From assembly GCF_009696275.1 (NCBI RefSeq), contig NZ_VUMI01000036.1, positions 1 through 60,256 on the forward strand: a stretch of DNA of 60,256 bases. The letters run 5' to 3'. A program made the translations under genes and the position numbers. Under the pieces are notes generated by a model, which did no database searches, had not been told where the DNA came from, and saw only the letters and a program-made list of their open reading frames with translations. This DNA comes from Eisenbergiella porci (GTDB lineage: Bacteria > Bacillota > Clostridia > Lachnospirales > Lachnospiraceae). Shown here piece after piece: positions 18,398 to 26,983 of this stretch. Numbering within the stretch: the stretch's first letter is position 1; every line of letters starts with the position of its first letter.

Positions 18398-19147
18398 TTA
18401 CACGGTTAAAACGCCGTCCTCTTCTGCGCGAAGCGAAACCGTCCGGATGCCTTTTTCCTGCAAATCTGCCAGCGCCTTCCCGATAAGACAGGATGCAAAG
18501 CCTCTGCAACGGTAATCCTTTAAAGTCGCAGCCATTTCCAATACAGCGGTATCACCATCTGAGATTGTCATGCAGGTGCTCACCGGCCTTCCCTCCGAAA
18601 AACCAAGATAAAAATTGGTATTATCAAGCCTCAGTACATCGCCAAACTGCTCTGTCGTAACAAGCTCCCCTTCAAAAAGGGCCTTATTTATAATATCCAG
18701 CCAGCTTTTCAGTTCAACCATCTTAGTTACCTCAGATATGGTGTACTGATTAATGAGATATCTATTTTCCTTAAAATTATCCAGATACAGCAACATGCAG
18801 GGAGGTTGTTCATTTATTATAAATCCTCTGTTTGCCAGTATTTCCGCCAGATTAGAGGGTCTTGTCATCGGAGTAATCAGTATGGAATCGGGAAGAATAC
18901 CTGCCTTTATCAAAGATATCATCTTCGGTATTTCAAGCTCCTGATTTTCTTTCATATCCACCGAATAAATCCGCTCAAAGCCGCTGTCTCCTTCTGCCTT
19001 CAGATAACTGACAGGCCCCGTTATAAGTCTCTCCCCACGCATTCTTCCCCAGGTGGTCCAGGATATTTCTATCCCCTTTACGAGCATTTCCTTTTCAAAC
19101 TCTGCCGTCCCGTCCACCTCATTATGCAGGTGATTTTTTTCTTCCAT
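18398..19147 (-). CDS. GNAT-family N-acetyltransferase
   Basis: A 249-residue protein whose C-terminal half is a GNAT domain. The acetyl-CoA-binding region reads DYRCRGFASCLIGKALADLQ near residue 215, preceded by TAVLEMAATL. The first half is a variable domain with no motif I recognise. GGGGAG lies before the ATG at 19147; an ATG eight codons earlier has no ribosome site. It ends with RAEEDGVLTV, slightly short of the last strand seen in many GNATs. The acceptor substrate is unknown. Confidence 0.75.
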   Translation of the reverse strand: MEEKNHLHNEVDGTAEFEKEMLVKGIEISWTTWGRMRGERLITGPVSYLKAEGDSGFERIYSVDMKENQELEIPKMISLIKAGILPDSILITPMTRPSNLAEILANRGFIINEQPPCMLLYLDNFKENRYLINQYTISEVTKMVELKSWLDIINKALFEGELVTTEQFGDVLRLDNTNFYLGFSEGRPVSTCMTISDGDTAVLEMAATLKDYRCRGFASCLIGKALADLQEKGIRTVSLRAEEDGVLTV

Positions 19148-19219
19148 TCTGTAATAACTCCCCTTTTTCATTCAGTATAACAAACGGGCGTGACAACATT
19201 ATGTCAGGTTTTAATATTT

Positions 19220-19404
19220 TTAAGGTTCCTCAGGAGTCATGAACGAATACGCCTGATATGTACAATCCAGACGGTATCCCATTTTTTCCGCCAGGCTGCG
19301 TGACGCCGGATTCTGTGCATCCCAGTGTACGTCAAGCCCTCTCGCCTTACAGTCCAGAAGCATTGCAGAGGCACAGGCAATTCCCACCCCCTTTCTCCTA
19401 TGCT
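19220..19404 (-). pseudogene. C-terminal remnant of a second GNAT acetyltransferase
   Basis: A frame ending at a TAA at 19220 reads HRRKGVGIACASAMLLDC, then WDAQNPASRSLAEKMGYR. This is the acetyl-CoA-binding and final part of a GNAT domain; the first half is absent. Its left end meets the truncated GHKL kinase in a different frame, so the two genes were joined by a deletion near 19405. Confidence 0.8.
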
Positions 19405-20055
19405 CTTTTGCAGATCCACCTGCTGCAAACCGAAGCCCTGCCGCCTGTCGCCTCTTTTACTGCTCACAAAGCGGGCTCCCTGCCGCCTTGCAGTTCCCTC
19501 CATGCCATTCATGATTGAAATGTACAGCTGATTCTGCAGGGTATCAATATAAATGCGGATAAAGCGATTTTCCTCCTCTTTTACCGCATCACAGGCCTCA
19601 ATTGCATTATCCAGCAGATTTCCCACCAGAACACACAAATCCATATCCGATGTCTTCATCTGCTCAGACACATGGACCGTTACATCCGTATGGATGTTCC
19701 GGCTTTTCATTAAGCCCAGCTTGCTGTTTAAAATGGCATCCGCCATGAGATTTCCCGTCTTTATCACCTGATCCACCTGAGAAAGGCTTTCATCCAGCCG
19801 TCCCAGATAAACCATCAGCTCGTCATATTTTTCCAGCTGTGCATATGCCTTCATAGCCTGAATATAATTATGATAATCATGCCTCCAGCCGCGCATGGTA
19901 CGGTACATACTCTCCACTTCGGCATAATGCTGGTCAACAAGATCGCTCTGAAAGCATTCTATTCTGCGATCCACATATCCTGGGATCCATAAAAAAAGAA
20001 GCGCGGCATTGCCTGCCAGAAGGCAAATGCAAATTCCTATTATCCATGCGGCCAT
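19405..20055 (-). pseudogene. Truncated GHKL sensor histidine kinase (AgrC/VirS type)
   Basis: It starts with one transmembrane segment (about residues 3-25). The dimerisation helix follows with the phosphoacceptor in GWRHDYHNYIQAM near residue 57, then the N-box LVGNLLDNAIEACD near 140. After FGLQQVDLQK the ATPase domain is cut, and the frame runs on to 19237 through out-of-frame GNAT sequence. The last strand and part of the ATP lid are therefore replaced. This class pairs with LytTR response regulators, and a LytTR fragment lies directly upstream. Kinase activity is unlikely. Confidence 0.78.
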
Positions 20056-20220
20056 TCATTTCCTCCTCTGCTGAAAAAACGGATACAGGCCATGGTACAT
20101 CCTCCTGCTCACCGGTATCCTACCCCCATCGGCCAAAACCGCAGCATCCTTTTCGATGCCCGTCACCTGTGCAATATTTACCATGTAGGAACGGTGACAG
20201 CGAAACAGCGGCAGCCCAAG
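20056..20220 (-). pseudogene. C-terminal LytTR DNA-binding remnant of a response regulator
   Basis: The last 50 or so codons before the kinase gene read FRCHRSYMVNIAQVTGIEKD and GGRIPVSRRMYHGL, the classic LytTR domain end. The receiver domain is gone. It is fused in frame to the interrupted ABC exporter upstream, so one open frame of 524 codons spans both. The stop abuts the kinase start, as in an intact regulator-kinase pair. Confidence 0.8.
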
Positions 20221-21630
20221 CTCCGCCAAACCGCCCCGCCGGATCGCATCTATGGCTCTCTCCCGTTCCACCTGACCGCTGCCTGCCACATATTCCCCCA
20301 ACACGAAGGAAAATATCTGAAAATCCTGAAAAACCACAGAAAACAGCTGCATATATTCCTGATAATCATATTTTCTGATATCCACACTGTTCAGTAAAAT
20401 ACTTCCCTCCGTGGGGTCATAAAGTCTGCACAACAGCTTGATAAAGGTTGTCTTTCCGGAACCGTTCGGTCCTACAAGCGCCATACGTTCCCCGATCTCC
20501 AGCGTCACATTCATTCCCTTAAGTACATATTTTTCCGTACCCGGATAACGGAAGGAAACATTTCTGAACTCTATCAGGAATTTGCCGTCCCTTCTTTTTT
20601 CCACGGGAATGGTTCCCTTTTTCTTCACATCCTTCAGATCCAGGTATGCCAGATACTCCTCCATTACCGCCCGGTTTCTGTGCAGCCGCGTCCACGCGCT
20701 CATCAAATCGGTTAAAGCCTGGATGAGCTGCTGGATCGCACCGGCATATCTGACAACACTGCCCGCTGCAATTTCTCCCACATAGGCGCATATCGCGATG
20801 TAAAGATAGACTATCCCTCCGATACAGGCAGAAAGAAAGCCCTGGATACCATCCCATTTTGCGCCGTTGCCCGCCAGCTGTTTTGCTGCATTCCTCCATC
20901 CGGAGGTCATATTATCACCATATTCCTCCATAAGCTTTTCCTGATGGAAAATGCGGATATCCTTTCCCGCTTCTGTGGACAGCACCACTTTTTCCATCAT
21001 ATATTCATTCAGACGGTTCTTCTCAATTACGGACTGCGTTATGGCATATTTCTTTCTATCCTTCCGCCGGACCGCTTTCTGTATCAGAACAAAGCCCATG
21101 ATAAGCAGCAGCCCTGTCAGTACCGTCATACGAAAAACAAAGGGTGTTTCCTGCCTCCTGTGCGCCGCTTGTGAAACAAACAGCGGCAGTATCGTTGCCA
21201 TCGCAATCACCACCTTCAGAAAAGCCGTCAGAAGCTGTTGCATGAAACGGATAAAAACTTCAAAGGCACCGATATTTCTTTTCCTGTATTCCTCCTGCCG
21301 GCTTCTCATTGCACGCACTTCTTCATTTTCCGTAAGCTCATAGTCCATACCCATGGTTTTCATAAGCACCGGCTCCGCCATCCGGTACTGCAATCCCCAC
21401 CACATGACATTTTTATGCTTGGCCGCCCAATGCCTGACGACATTGATAAAAAGCGCCGCACCCGCTCCTGCTGCCGCCCAGACGAGCATTTCCCGGATCG
21501 GCCGCTGCTCGTACAAGGCCTCCAGAAGCATGGAAGACAGATAAATCACAACAAATGGGGAAAGACTGTCCATCAGTATGGTGAGCCCCACAAGCGCCCA
21601 TTCCCGGTTATAACAGAACAAAAGCTTCAA
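20221..21630 (-). pseudogene. ABC exporter cut within its ATPase domain
   Basis: A membrane region of about 330 residues is followed by the beginning of an ATPase: Walker A is LVGPNGSGKTTFIKLL and the Q-loop is VFQDFQIFSF. After IDAIRRGGLAE the sequence passes straight into LytTR. The signature LSGGQ, Walker B and H-loop are missing, so ATP hydrolysis should be lost. The N-terminus also looks shortened: the first possible start is a TTG at 21630 without a ribosome site, right against an opposite-strand ABC fragment. Confidence 0.8.
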
Positions 21631-22276
21631 CGCGCACAGATGACAGCTTAGAGGGAGAAATCCGGATAGACGGCAAGGCGATAGGCGATTATGAAAAAGA
21701 GAGCTATTATGGCCTGATATCTTCCGTGTTTCAGAATGTGCAGCTTCTGCCTTTGATAATTGCGGAAAATGTAAGCTCGGGTACGAAGGAAAATATGGAT
21801 CGGGAAAAAGTCATAAACTGCCTGAAGCTGGCAGGACTGTGGGAAAAGATAGAAGATTTTACTGATAAAAAAATACCTCGCTTGGGAAAGGGATACAGAA
21901 AAATGCAGTCGGGCTTTCCGGTGGAGAGCAGCAAAAGCTTTGGATGGCCAGGGCTTTTTATAAGGAGGCGCCTTTGCTGATTCTGGATGAACCGACGGCT
22001 GCGCTGGATCCGCTGGCAGAGCAGGAGGTTTATGAGAAATATGTGCGTATGTCGGAGGGGAGAACATCGCTGTTTATTTCTCACAGGCTGTCAAGCACCC
22101 GGTTCTGTGACCGGATCCTTTTCATGGAAAACGGAAGTATTCTGGAGGAGGGCAGTCATGAACAGCTGCTTGCCTCCGGCGGGGCATACGCAAGGCTGTT
22201 TGGAATTCAAAGCAGATATTATCAGAAGGAATGTATGGGACAGGAGGTGCAAAGGGATGCATTGGCTGCAGAATAA
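21631..22276 (+). pseudogene. C-terminal half of another ABC exporter, frameshifted
   Basis: On the plus strand the frame reads GEIRIDGKAIGDYEKES, then the Q-loop SSVFQNVQLLPLIIAENV. Near 21898-21903 an A-run is one base short. In the next frame the sequence continues NAVGLSGGEQQKLWMARAF, Walker B LLILDEPTAALDP and H-loop LFISHRLSS to a TAA at 22274. The whole membrane domain and Walker A are absent. It lies head-to-head with the minus-strand exporter fragment, so an inversion or rearrangement has brought them together. Confidence 0.82.
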
Positions 22277-22286
22277 ACGGGAGGAA

Positions 22287-22367
22287 ATGAGCAAAGACCG
22301 AATGGTTTTGAAGGCGCACGAATGGAAACCGCAACAAAAAATCTGCCCCCTAAGGCTTTTCACCTAA
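22287..22367 (+). pseudogene. Possible 5' stub of a gene following the plus-strand ABC remnant
   Basis: GGGAGG precedes an ATG that reads MSKDRMVLKAHEWKPQQ and soon runs into the minus-strand terminator and a stop. It looks like the first codons of a lost downstream gene. Weak evidence. Confidence 0.3.
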
Positions 22368-22377
22368 AAGGGCAGAT
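22335..22377 (-). terminator. Terminator downstream of the Rpn nuclease gene
   Basis: ATCTGCCC pairs with GGGCAGAT, with a partly paired inner stem, and is followed on the minus strand by TTTTTTG. It lies 70 bases past the Rpn stop. Confidence 0.7.
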
Positions 22378-22446
22378 AAAATACATTCATACTTAATTCA
22401 GGTTATCTATTGTTCTGAAATTACCAGCAGGCCACCTGTAGTCATA

Positions 22447-23400
22447 TTATATTATTCCATACTCCTTATACAGTTTCTTTCGTTTCTTATCATTCCCACA
22501 GCATTCAAAAAATTCCTTCTCACGTCCATCCGCCTGCATCAGCCGGGCCAACTTGGATAATGCAGACTCACCCGCTGCGATTCCCTCTTCCCTAATATCC
22601 ATCAACGCCGTACACATATTATATCCTCCATTCTCATTTCGGTAAGTTTCCCGCTCTCCTTTGCCCAGCTTCTTCATTCCAATGAATACCTCCAGCAAAT
22701 CGCATTCTTCCTCCGTCAGATTTCCAAAATGCTCTGTATGTCCCTTTACGTAATCCTTTAATCCCTTCCTGTCTGCCGCCACAGGGAGAAGTTCAAAGAC
22801 CGCCCGCAAGCCGGTCCGAAAATTTTCCGGGTTCACATTCCAGGCGTGAATCAGATTCATCCGGAAATCCGGACAGAACTGCTTCATATCCTCAAGTCCT
22901 TCCGGAAATTTTAAAATATCATGCAGACTGCTTCCCCCTTTCCACGGTTCTTCTCCATGATAGAAGGTTAGGAAGATTACCGGATGCAATCTGTCCTGTT
23001 TGGCAAACCCACTGAGATATTCACCGCCGGTTTTCAAGTTCTTTGCTTCTTTGTGCGCTTTTTCAATTGTTTTTTTCTGCTGCATGTAAGCAATTGCTGT
23101 ATCAAACATATTACGCAACGGCATGGCATAATCCGTACAGTTCTGGTTTTCATCCATCAGTACAAGATAACCTTCCCCTGCTCCCGCCGCGTAAACCACA
23201 TCCGGGATACGCTCATAGCTGCGGCATTCCCTTTCCGTTTGTTCCTCACTGTAATTGAGGATCTCAGGCATCCTTTGCAGCATTTCCGGATGCAGGCGCT
23301 GTTCGCCGCAAAACAGACCTCCGTTTATTAAATCACAAAAAATAACAGGTTTGCGAAGCTGCTGCTTTACCCTGATATCTAATCCTTTTTCCCTTTGCAA
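22447..23400 (-). CDS. Rpn family recombination-promoting nuclease / putative transposase
   Basis: A 317-residue PD-(D/E)XK-type protein of a family that is highly repeated in Lachnospiraceae. The nuclease core lies in the first 120 residues: RIPDVVYAAGAG followed by YLVLMDENQ, the catalytic Asp and Glu-x-Gln equivalents, then YAMPLRNMFDTAIAYMQQ. The middle holds the conserved FLTFYHGEEPWKG block, and the C-terminus is charged. Translation most likely begins at a TTG, since CGGAGG lies 9 bases before it and no in-frame ATG fits. It appears intact. Characterised Rpn proteins are DNA nucleases that raise recombination; the role here is unknown. Confidence 0.85.
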   Translation of the reverse strand: MQREKGLDIRVKQQLRKPVIFCDLINGGLFCGEQRLHPEMLQRMPEILNYSEEQTERECRSYERIPDVVYAAGAGEGYLVLMDENQNCTDYAMPLRNMFDTAIAYMQQKKTIEKAHKEAKNLKTGGEYLSGFAKQDRLHPVIFLTFYHGEEPWKGGSSLHDILKFPEGLEDMKQFCPDFRMNLIHAWNVNPENFRTGLRAVFELLPVAADRKGLKDYVKGHTEHFGNLTEEECDLLEVFIGMKKLGKGERETYRNENGGYNMCTALMDIREEGIAAGESALSKLARLMQADGREKEFFECCGNDKKRKKLYKEYGII

Positions 23401-23768
23401 GATATGCTACCTCCGATGAGAACAGATCCCGTATCAGTCTATGTCTTTGGCTTTTTTAGCATTTGACTAATGTTCCTTGAAATTTAACAGACTGATTCTT
23501 ACCGGCTCTGATAAAATGACATGCTGTCCTGCCGGATAAACCGGCTACTCACATTTTTTATGAGTGCAGCAACATAGGATTGCAGGCACCTAAGAAGAGG
23601 CACCGATTTACTTTTCATTCTGGCACTGCCAATTTCAGCTACAACGAATTCGTGTTTTTATATTAATCGCATAACATATTTAATTCAATAGGCAAAATGA
23701 CGTTTTTTAGTTGCAATGTTTCTTAAAAAAAGCTGTAACCAGGCATAAATACTGCATTTACGGATGTC
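23401..23768. other. Gene-free stretch
   Basis: AT-rich sequence upstream of the Rpn gene and downstream of the C45 gene. I see no convincing frame, RNA or repeat in it apart from the terminator at its right end. Confidence 0.5.
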
Positions 23769-23805
23769 AAAAGGCACCTGGTAAAAAATAACTTTACCAA
23801 GTGCC
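23769..23805 (-). terminator. Terminator of the C45 acyltransferase gene
   Basis: A 13-base stem with one mismatch (GGCAC.TGGTAAA with TTTACCA.GTGCC) and a short AT loop, followed on the minus strand by TTTT. It lies 66 bases past the stop. Confidence 0.75.
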
Positions 23806-23870
23806 CTCTTATTCAGCTGGATACCGGACATTTTCCGTCTCCATCTGAGTTATTCCTGTAACAATACAGA

Positions 23871-24989
23871 TCATCCAATGGGCCGGAAGGCAAAGAATTC
23901 CGGATTCCCGTCCTCATTTCTGTAAAGCAGCTCTTCCACACAGGCCCCCTTTTTTTCATCAACCAGATAATCCATCCAACCGTTTTCCTCCTGACCCAGC
24001 CAGCAGATACTGTAGCGTTTTTCCACGGGATCAAGAATTACTGTTTTAATCGTACCAAAACCATCCTTATAGTAATGCGCAGTCATTCCCTCCGGATATT
24101 CTGCAAGCATAAATTTACGGATTTCTTCCTCCGAATACCGTTCCTTTTCTTCTGCAAACTTCTTCAATCTGTCATACCTTACAATAGAATTGTTCATACC
24201 GGCCGGTTCCAGATGCTTAAGCTGCTCTATTATGATATGATTGGTGCCGCACAGATACTGAGGGCCTTCTTTCGGACTGATTTGCTCATATGCTTTTTCT
24301 CCGTCCATGGTTTCGAATAAAATCCCTGTACCGGAAGGATCGGCCAGGTAAAGGTTGATATTATAGGCAATGGGCATTTGCATTACCTTTTCCAAAGCCT
24401 CCTGTGCATTGGCGCAGTTTTCAAGCAGGCTGCGGATAACCGCCCAGAACTGCAGCCCTTTTATCTTCGGCGCACGCATGCCGGGCATGTTGCTGACCGG
24501 GAAGCCGCAGGAGGACATGGATACCGCCAGCCCTTTTTCATTGATTCCCTCGCATCTGCCGAACTCCACGATCGTACCTGCGATATGGGCGTATTTTCCC
24601 GCGGGCGCGGTCCTGCAAAGCTTCAGATCCTCATCCTCAATGGTGAATTCATAATTGCGGGCGATTTTTGGATGCCCGTCCAGTGTTTTCTTTCCGGTAA
24701 GTATCAGGCCGGAGCAGCGGGGCACCAGCATGGTCATCCAGGTATAGGCAATGTCCTTAACCGGAATGCCGGCCGCTTCCGAAAATCCCTCCAGTTCCTC
24801 CCGGATGCCGGGACAGTACATATCGTAAAGCCCAAGCGCTTCCTCCAGCGCCTCCCTGGTAAAATATTCAGGGGCAGGAACATACCATTTTCCCGTATCC
24901 TCCTGTCCTGCTATCTGTCTTCCTATTTCCCGGTACGTCCCTTCCAGTTCATAATAGCTTACTTTCTGTTTTTCCATAGAATGCTTCAT
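23871..24989 (-). CDS. C45-family autoproteolytic acyltransferase/hydrolase
   Basis: A 372-residue Ntn-hydrolase of the acyl-CoA:6-aminopenicillanate acyltransferase / peptidase C45 family. The family matures by self-cleavage before a cysteine, which here is the Cys in VPRCSGLIL near residue 92. Downstream motifs RNYEFTIEDED, EFGRCEGINEKGLAVSMSS and CGTNHI agree. The start ATG follows AGGAAG closely; a second ATG four codons on is also possible. There is no signal peptide. The gene stands alone between the Rpn and ABC exporter genes. The natural substrate is unknown and may be an amide or peptide. Confidence 0.83.
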   Translation of the reverse strand: MKHSMEKQKVSYYELEGTYREIGRQIAGQEDTGKWYVPAPEYFTREALEEALGLYDMYCPGIREELEGFSEAAGIPVKDIAYTWMTMLVPRCSGLILTGKKTLDGHPKIARNYEFTIEDEDLKLCRTAPAGKYAHIAGTIVEFGRCEGINEKGLAVSMSSCGFPVSNMPGMRAPKIKGLQFWAVIRSLLENCANAQEALEKVMQMPIAYNINLYLADPSGTGILFETMDGEKAYEQISPKEGPQYLCGTNHIIIEQLKHLEPAGMNNSIVRYDRLKKFAEEKERYSEEEIRKFMLAEYPEGMTAHYYKDGFGTIKTVILDPVEKRYSICWLGQEENGWMDYLVDEKKGACVEELLYRNEDGNPEFFAFRPIG

Positions 24990-25218
24990 CCTTTCTTCCT
25001 GTCTGTGTTTTCGTCTGGCAACAGCTCAGATATCCTGGCTGTTACGGTGGATGAATCTATTCTATTCTCTGTTTGCTTATTAATCCTGTCTTTTTCTGCT
25101 GGGAAATGTCCTGCAGGCTGTCTGGAAACAAAGATTTTCTATGCTGGCTGCCGTCCGCATTCCGCTGCGCCACAGCCCCTTGCGCTCCTCTTCGCCGTTT
25201 CAGCTTCCGTTGCCCCCG

Positions 25219-26979
25219 TCAGACTGCAAACTGGCTGTTATACAATCCGGTATAGAAGCCGTTCTTTTCAAGCAGCTCTTCATGGCGGCCCTGTTCCACT
25301 ATTTTCCCATCTCTCATCACCAGGATTACATCCGCCTCCCTGATTGTGGAAAGCCGGTGCGCCACAATAAAGCTCGTCCTGCCCTCCATCAGGCGGGCAA
25401 AGGCTTCCTGGATTTTCATTTCCGTCCTCGTATCAATGGAAGAGGTTGCTTCATCCAGAATGAGCATGGGCGGCAGGCACAGCATGACCCTGGTAATGCA
25501 CAAAAGCTGCTTCTGTCCCTGGGAAAGGCTTCCCCCGTCCTCTGAAATCACTGTGTCATAGCCTTCCGGCAGACGTTTGATAAAGCTGTGGGCATGGGAG
25601 GCCCTGGCCGCCGCTATGATTTCCTCCTCCGTGGCATCGGGCTTTCCCATGGTAATATTTTCCCGGATAGTTCCCGCCTTCAGCCAGGTATCCTGCAGCA
25701 CCATACCGTAACCGGCGCGCAGGCTCTTGCGTGTCATATCCCAGATATCCGTTCCCTCCACCCGGATTTGGCCGCTGTCCACATCATAAAAACGCATCAG
25801 CAGGTTGATCATGGTCGTCTTACCACAGCCTGTAGGGCCTACAATTGCCACTCTCTGTCCAGGCTTTACCTGCAGATTGAAGTCCTCAATCAGCTTCTGC
25901 TCCGGCGTATAGGAGAAGGCCACATGGGACAGCTCCACATTTCCCCGGATATTATTCAGGTGCATTGCCCCTTCTTTTTCCGGTGTCTGGGGTTCTTCCT
26001 CTATTAAATCAAAAATGCGTCCCGCGCAGGCCAGCGCGTTCTGCAGCTCCGTTACCACGCCGGATATTTCATTAAAGGGCTTGGTGTACTGGTTGGCATA
26101 GCTGAGCAGGCAGGACAAATCGCCCACGCTGATCCGGCCCGCCACCGCCGCCAGCGCGCCTACCAGTCCGACTCCTGTATAAACCACGTTATTGACAAAG
26201 CGGGTGGCAGGATTGGTGATGGAGGAATAAAATATAGCCTTCAGGGAGCATTTCTGCAGCCGCTCATTGATTTCATCAAACTGCTCCATCGCCTTTTCTT
26301 CATGGCTGAAGGCCTGCACCACCTTCTGGTTTCCCAGCATTTCATCAATCAAAGCGGTCTGCTCCCCTCTTGTTTCCGACTGAAGCCGGAACATGGTGAA
26401 GGTTTTTTTTGCGATAAAAGCCGCCACAAACAGGGACAACGGTGTGATAAGCACTACCACAAAGGTAATTCCCACATTGGTTGCAAGCATGAACAGGATA
26501 GTCCCCGCAATCGTCATTACGCCGGTAAAAAACTGGGTAAAGCCCATGAGCAGGCCGTCCGCAAACTGATCCACATCTGCAATGACCCGGCTGACAATCT
26601 CGCCGTAGGAGTGGCTGTCAATGTATTTTAGCGGAAGGATTTCTATCTTTCGGAAGGCTTCGTTCCTGATATCCCTGACGATGTGATATGTCATTTTATT
26701 ATTGCAGATATTCATGATCCACTGAGCCAGGGCAGTAACGGCAATGGCTATGGCTATCTGTTTCAGGACGGCCAGAATTGCCGGGAAGTCCACCTGCCCC
26801 CTGGCAATAATATGGTCAATGGCCCGCCCAGTAAGCTTGGGCACATAAAGGGTGAGTGCCACGCTGACGGCGGCCAGTACCAGGGAAAGCCCCAGGTAAA
26901 ACCAGTAAGGCTTCAGATACCGGAGCACCTTGACAAGGGTTGCCTTCTGTTTTGTCTTATCTTCTTTTGCTTTTGCCAT
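25219..26979 (-). CDS. ABC multidrug-type exporter, half-transporter B
   Basis: A 586-residue half-transporter with six membrane helices (about 20-300) and a full ATPase: Walker A IVGPTGCGKTTMINLL, Q-loop GMVLQDTWL, signature LSQGQKQLLCITR, Walker B MLILDEATSSID and H-loop IVAHRLS. The open frame continues 27 codons upstream into the previous gene, but GGAGG lies 9 bases before the ATG used here. The signature has SQG in place of SGG, and the Walker B glutamate is present. It follows its partner by 4 bases, so the two form a heterodimeric exporter. The substrate is unknown. Confidence 0.92.
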   Translation of the reverse strand: MAKAKEDKTKQKATLVKVLRYLKPYWFYLGLSLVLAAVSVALTLYVPKLTGRAIDHIIARGQVDFPAILAVLKQIAIAIAVTALAQWIMNICNNKMTYHIVRDIRNEAFRKIEILPLKYIDSHSYGEIVSRVIADVDQFADGLLMGFTQFFTGVMTIAGTILFMLATNVGITFVVVLITPLSLFVAAFIAKKTFTMFRLQSETRGEQTALIDEMLGNQKVVQAFSHEEKAMEQFDEINERLQKCSLKAIFYSSITNPATRFVNNVVYTGVGLVGALAAVAGRISVGDLSCLLSYANQYTKPFNEISGVVTELQNALACAGRIFDLIEEEPQTPEKEGAMHLNNIRGNVELSHVAFSYTPEQKLIEDFNLQVKPGQRVAIVGPTGCGKTTMINLLMRFYDVDSGQIRVEGTDIWDMTRKSLRAGYGMVLQDTWLKAGTIRENITMGKPDATEEEIIAAARASHAHSFIKRLPEGYDTVISEDGGSLSQGQKQLLCITRVMLCLPPMLILDEATSSIDTRTEMKIQEAFARLMEGRTSFIVAHRLSTIREADVILVMRDGKIVEQGRHEELLEKNGFYTGLYNSQFAV

Positions 26980-26983
26980 GAGC

